Source of the DNA: Strigops habroptila
Taxonomy: Eukaryota > Chordata > Aves > Psittaciformes > Psittacidae
Assembly: GCF_004027225.2 (NCBI RefSeq)
Contig: NC_046358.1
Span: 8,835,284 to 8,899,283, forward strand
Direction: 5' to 3'
Length of the DNA stretch: 64,000 nucleotides
Shown here in pieces: positions 24,401-64,000 of the stretch. Both the position numbers and the translations under genes were made by a program. The stretch's first letter is position 1. Every line of letters starts with the position of its first letter. The notes below the pieces were generated by a model. The model was not told the DNA's origin, ran no database searches, and was given only the letters and a program-made list of their open reading frames with translations.

Positions 24401-25100
24401 TTCTTAATGACATTTTTGCTAGCAGAGTTTAATCTATCTACCTTTACCTTTTGCCTTTTCAGGAGCTGGTTCTTAAAAAACATTTACTAGGAATAAGCAT
24501 AGAGAGTAACACCATCAACAACCAAACTGTAAGCTCCAAGGTGCCCAAAGCTAGGACAAAGCAGCAAGGAAGTGACGACCGCCAGCAGCTTGGAACATTG
24601 ACATTTGACATTTCTATGTCAAAGATTTCTTGGCTCTTTGCTCATCTCTGTAATAAAACTTAAAGTAAAGTATCACATAACACATTAGACCAGCACCATA
24701 AAATTTCCCTTCCTAGAGGTTAAGTATCTGACAGACAGGATAGCCAGTTCTCCTTTGAGAAGCTACAAACCCAGAATCACTCAACTAATCAGTGTAAGGA
24801 CATCTGAATATTAAATTCTGTACTTAAGACTTCTTTTACAAATTGAGGTAGACACTGCAGGAATTCGCAGCTGTAAAATGCTAGGACACATTCCAAGGGG
24901 AATATTTCTTTAAATAAGAAAAAGCATGCCAGCATTACTAACTGGTTCACTGATGACACAGACTACAGGATAACTGATATTGTTTACCAACCATTTACTA
25001 CCTCTGCTCCTTTTCCATACTGACAGATGCTGCTATAATGCTCTTGTAAAATGAACCTTGAAGTGTCAAAGCGCCTCCAAATAAAAATTGAATGGTCTAT
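21450..25100. other. Intergenic region between convergent PRPH2L and UBR1
   Basis: About 3.6 kb without a supported gene. A minus-strand open stretch at 22,991-23,143 (51 codons, ending VKKDFTCVP) looks somewhat protein-like, but an in-frame TGA interrupts it on the upstream side and I recognise no family. It could be a decayed exon or retrocopy, or chance. Confidence 0.5.
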
Positions 25101-25104
25101 GAGA

Positions 25105-27605
25105 AGTTACTTTATTTCCTGTTTTTAAATATACATATACAAGATATTTTATTTCAAAAGCACGAGAACATTATACAAGTTTCAAATTTACATTTTTGCA
25201 ATTAAAGATACCAATATGTGCATTATCAAATAACTTCTCCTGTCAGCTTGGATGGAACGGAAATCAGTGGCATAAGCATCTTGCGATCACTAAATACAGA
25301 TTATACTCACAGTGAACAAAACTGCATAGTAATTTATGAAATGAAAGATGACCACACTAGTCAGTGAATGATACGGGAGCCCATTTGCTAAATTAGTATG
25401 TGCAAACATACAGAAAGATGCAACTTTCCTCTCCCTCTTCTTCAGCTACAGAGAGATTTCTAGAGCTTCAAAGATGAGCTCACCTGCTCAGCCCAGCTCC
25501 TGTCCTTCTATGCTACAGTTCAGACAGAAAACAAAATAAAGTGATTTCACTGCATATTCGATAACGGAATTGTTGTACCAGTGAAGTGCAAGGCAACTGA
25601 AAGTTGTTGATAAATGAATAGGTAAATATCAGAGGGAAACAGTAAGTGAGAACAGTTTCGGTATCAATGAGGCATACATTTGCTAGCCTTAATCCGATAT
25701 TTTTGTTGGTAAGAAGTGTTCTGATGTCCTTGGAAATCACCACTGAACACAAGTTTTCATGATAACTGTTGTTCTAAATTCAGAATGCATTTCAAATATG
25801 TTTTAGAGAAGACTGACAGAATTAATGTTTGTCTTTAAAGAGTTTCATATTCAGGTTTAAAAACTGAAAGAATCAAAATAAGGAGAATGGTCTTAACTGC
25901 AAGAAACAGAATACCTGAAAAATATACCAAAGCCAACTATTTATATCACCAGGGGAGGATTATAGCAAAAGTTACAAAAAAGTCTTTGAAATCAGAGCAA
26001 TATTTGAGTTCATTGGTATTCCATGTTTAGATGTTAATGGTGCTGTTCAGTGCACTCCTATGTATTCTAAGAACTTTAAAAAGCTAGAACAATGACATTT
26101 AAATCTAAATCACTATTTGTGATTCTACTATCTCTCATACAATCAGTAGAAAAACAAACAAAAAGAAATCATACACCACCACGCTCTCAAGACAGTAATG
26201 ACATTAATTTGAAAACCTCCCCTTGGAAGTCTTATTAAAATGACACAAAAGAACCCAAATGGCAAAGGGTGGGGAAATTTAGAGTACTGACAACTTCAAA
26301 CTTCCGTGCAGAAACGGGGTTTTCTGGGAAAGCATTTTTACCCATCACATTACAAGTTCTCTCACGTATATTATGGTTGAAATCCAGAAAACAGAACAAC
26401 AAACATTTAGAACTGAAGCACAGTCACATATCCTTGAGAGAGTTCAATCACAATGTGCTATTCACTACTGAAGGGCAAAGAGACAGACTTAGCCACCTTC
26501 CCCCCGCCCCTCTTCTGCTCTAACTGGCACTGAACATGCCCCCCAAAACATACAGGTTCATTTATGTAGGAAGGGCTCCAAACAATAGTGACAGAGGATG
26601 AAGAGTGGAAAATTCCTCAAATATGGGCAAACGAACTAATTTCTGATTCTAAACTTGCTGCTTTTTGGGCCTTAATTTTAGCCCAGTGATAGTTTTGGAG
26701 GTCATCTACTTCGCTGAAGTCTCTGGCTCTTGTATAACTTGCAGAGCTACACTACAACTACCTAACAGTATTTTTATGTTGGGGTCTTGGGGAAAATCTC
26801 AGAAAACAAACTGTAAAAGAAGTAAAACTAAACACAACCTAGCCAAATGGTGTAGCCCTAGACCTCTTAAGATATGCAATGTTAAGAGAGAACAAATTCA
26901 TTAGATAAAGTGCAGTTCTGGCAATGCAAAAAGCACAGACTTTATTTTTTGATGCAACAAGCAAGATGGTAATTCCCCCATGCACTTTCTATCCCATACT
27001 TCTCCTTTAAAGAGTTTATTAAAGAAAACTCTTATTAAATCCCAGGACATAACTGAATGAAGGCTTTTTCTGTACAACTGAATGTTTGTTGTACCTGTTG
27101 CTGCAGATTACTAAAGGCCTGGCACCATTTCCACTCCAATGTTATGCCACAGACCCTGACCTATTTAAAAGCTTCACTAAGCTTTGGAAAAGAACCTAGG
27201 GAGAAAGTAAAGGAGGCTTTTCCATAGCAACACCATTCGGGTATATTCTCAAGGCATGGAAGAGACAAAAATGTGGTATGTGCCCTGAAGCACAGCATTT
27301 GGGAAGCTTGTCCTTGTTGAAACACGTGAAACAATTACAAGTCCTCAAAAAAGTGGAAATATTTCTGAACCTGGATGTTCAGTAGTAATTGTATAATTTG
27401 GTGTTTCTTTTGGGGAAAAGAAAAAAATAAAGCAAAACATACGATGTGAGATTTTTGTTTCGGTGTGTCAGTAATACATCCAACCTAGAGAATCCATCGA
27501 GTCTGAACTACAGAATCCACTTGAGAGTGGATTATTTGCTGCCACCCTCCTTCCCTTTTCCAAAGCACTGCCCAAAGTAAGAGTTTTGACTAAAAATCAA
27601 GAGAC
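25105..27605 (-). other. UBR1: UBR1 3' UTR (extent uncertain)
   Basis: Sequence downstream of the UBR1 stop with no other gene. Minus-strand AATAAA hexamers lie at 27015-27020, 26941-26946, 25148-25153 and 25111-25116. The last pair would give a UTR of about 2.5 kb, similar to what I recall for mammals; the nearer ones would give about 0.6-0.7 kb. Which is used cannot be decided here. Confidence 0.5.
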
Positions 27606-63349
<35,744 letters not shown>

Positions 63350-64000
63350 CTAGAAAGAGAGAACATTGGGAAAATCGAGTGAATAAAACAAGTGGTAGTT
63401 AAAAACGTTTATTTTTATTTGTAAGAATTATATATCAATGTCCTTCTTCCTTTCTAATAGAAGCAGTTCAGACAAAAATGGCACAATGTCCTCAATGCAC
63501 CAAAGCAATTAAATACATGTCCCACTGCCTTAATACTGAAGATAAGCACAAGTTTAACTGTTCTGCCAGATTGGAACCAAAATATTTTTCCTCCTACAAT
63601 CATTTTCCCCAATAAAACAATTAAATATCTGAAAAAAGGACTGATGGAGACATTAACTTAAAACAAGTCTTCCTCCTGCAGTGAACTGCATGGGAAGTTA
63701 TCCACAGCTGTCTGGAAAAGGTGTGTACAATGATTAATGTTAAGCCTTTGATTGCTTTGTTTCAGCCCAGAGAAAACCATGAAGTGTCAGTGACCTTTAC
63801 CAGGATTAAAGAGTCTCACCCTAAAAAGAAAACATTTGGTCTCATGTTTTGACTATTTCTTAACTATTGTATCTATGTATTAAAAAGAAAGACTGTTTTC
63901 AGTTTATCTGCCATTTCAGAAGATACACAGAATAGTAACAATACTGCATTCAAAATGAGCACAAATACCTACATGATTATAAAGCATGAACCAATGACAT
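63350..64000 (-). other. UBR1: UBR1 intron 10 (partial)
   Basis: AT-rich sequence with no exon that fits UBR1 upstream of YYKALQ and no recognised repeat. Confidence 0.8.

Overview
This looks like avian nuclear DNA. The evidence is CR1 LINE fragments carrying the bird-type 3' tail (ATTCTATGATTCTAT), compact introns with canonical vertebrate splice sites, and two recognisable vertebrate genes. The species cannot be named from the sequence.

Layout. (1) About 430-1,900 is a dense CpG island. A consensus 5' splice site on the minus strand (exon/intron at 921/920) and two CCAAT boxes in minus orientation suggest a TATA-less promoter and non-coding first exon of a gene running off the left edge. 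From vertebrate gene order (TTBK2 lies next to the 3' end of UBR1) it is probably TTBK2. (2) About 1.9-14.4 kb is intergenic, with old CR1 debris, a perfect hairpin and a possible regulatory block. (3) 14,420-21,440 (+) holds a complete three-exon photoreceptor tetraspanin of 364 aa. It is a paralogue of peripherin-2 and matches the second chicken rds-like protein (CRDS2 / photoreceptor outer segment membrane glycoprotein 2; here PRPH2L). (4) About 21.5-25 kb is intergenic. (5) About 25.1-64 kb (-) is the 3' three quarters of UBR1, an N-degron E3 ubiquitin ligase. I resolved 37 coding exons (numbered 11-47 if the 47-exon human plan holds), covering about 1,363 residues from about residue 390 to the stop codon at 27,606. 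UBR1 and PRPH2L converge tail to tail.

Biology. UBR1 recognises N-terminal degrons and ubiquitinates substrates with an E2. The window contains its helical scaffold, split RING-H2 and cysteine-rich C-terminal domain, but not the UBR box or ClpS-like N-domain. The PRPH2-type protein shapes the rims of photoreceptor outer-segment discs. The two genes are neighbours by descent rather than by pathway: TTBK2-PRPH2L-UBR1 mirrors human 6p21.1 (UBR2-PRPH2, with TTBK1 nearby), so this looks like the sister copy of a 2R whole-genome-duplication block whose PRPH2 copy mammals lost.

Most notable anomaly: every UBR1 exon fits the reading phase of its neighbours except one (52,360-52,460). That exon is one nucleotide too long, in an A4 run (T4 on the coding strand). 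It is a sequencing error, a real frameshift, or a case rescued by a shifted splice site.
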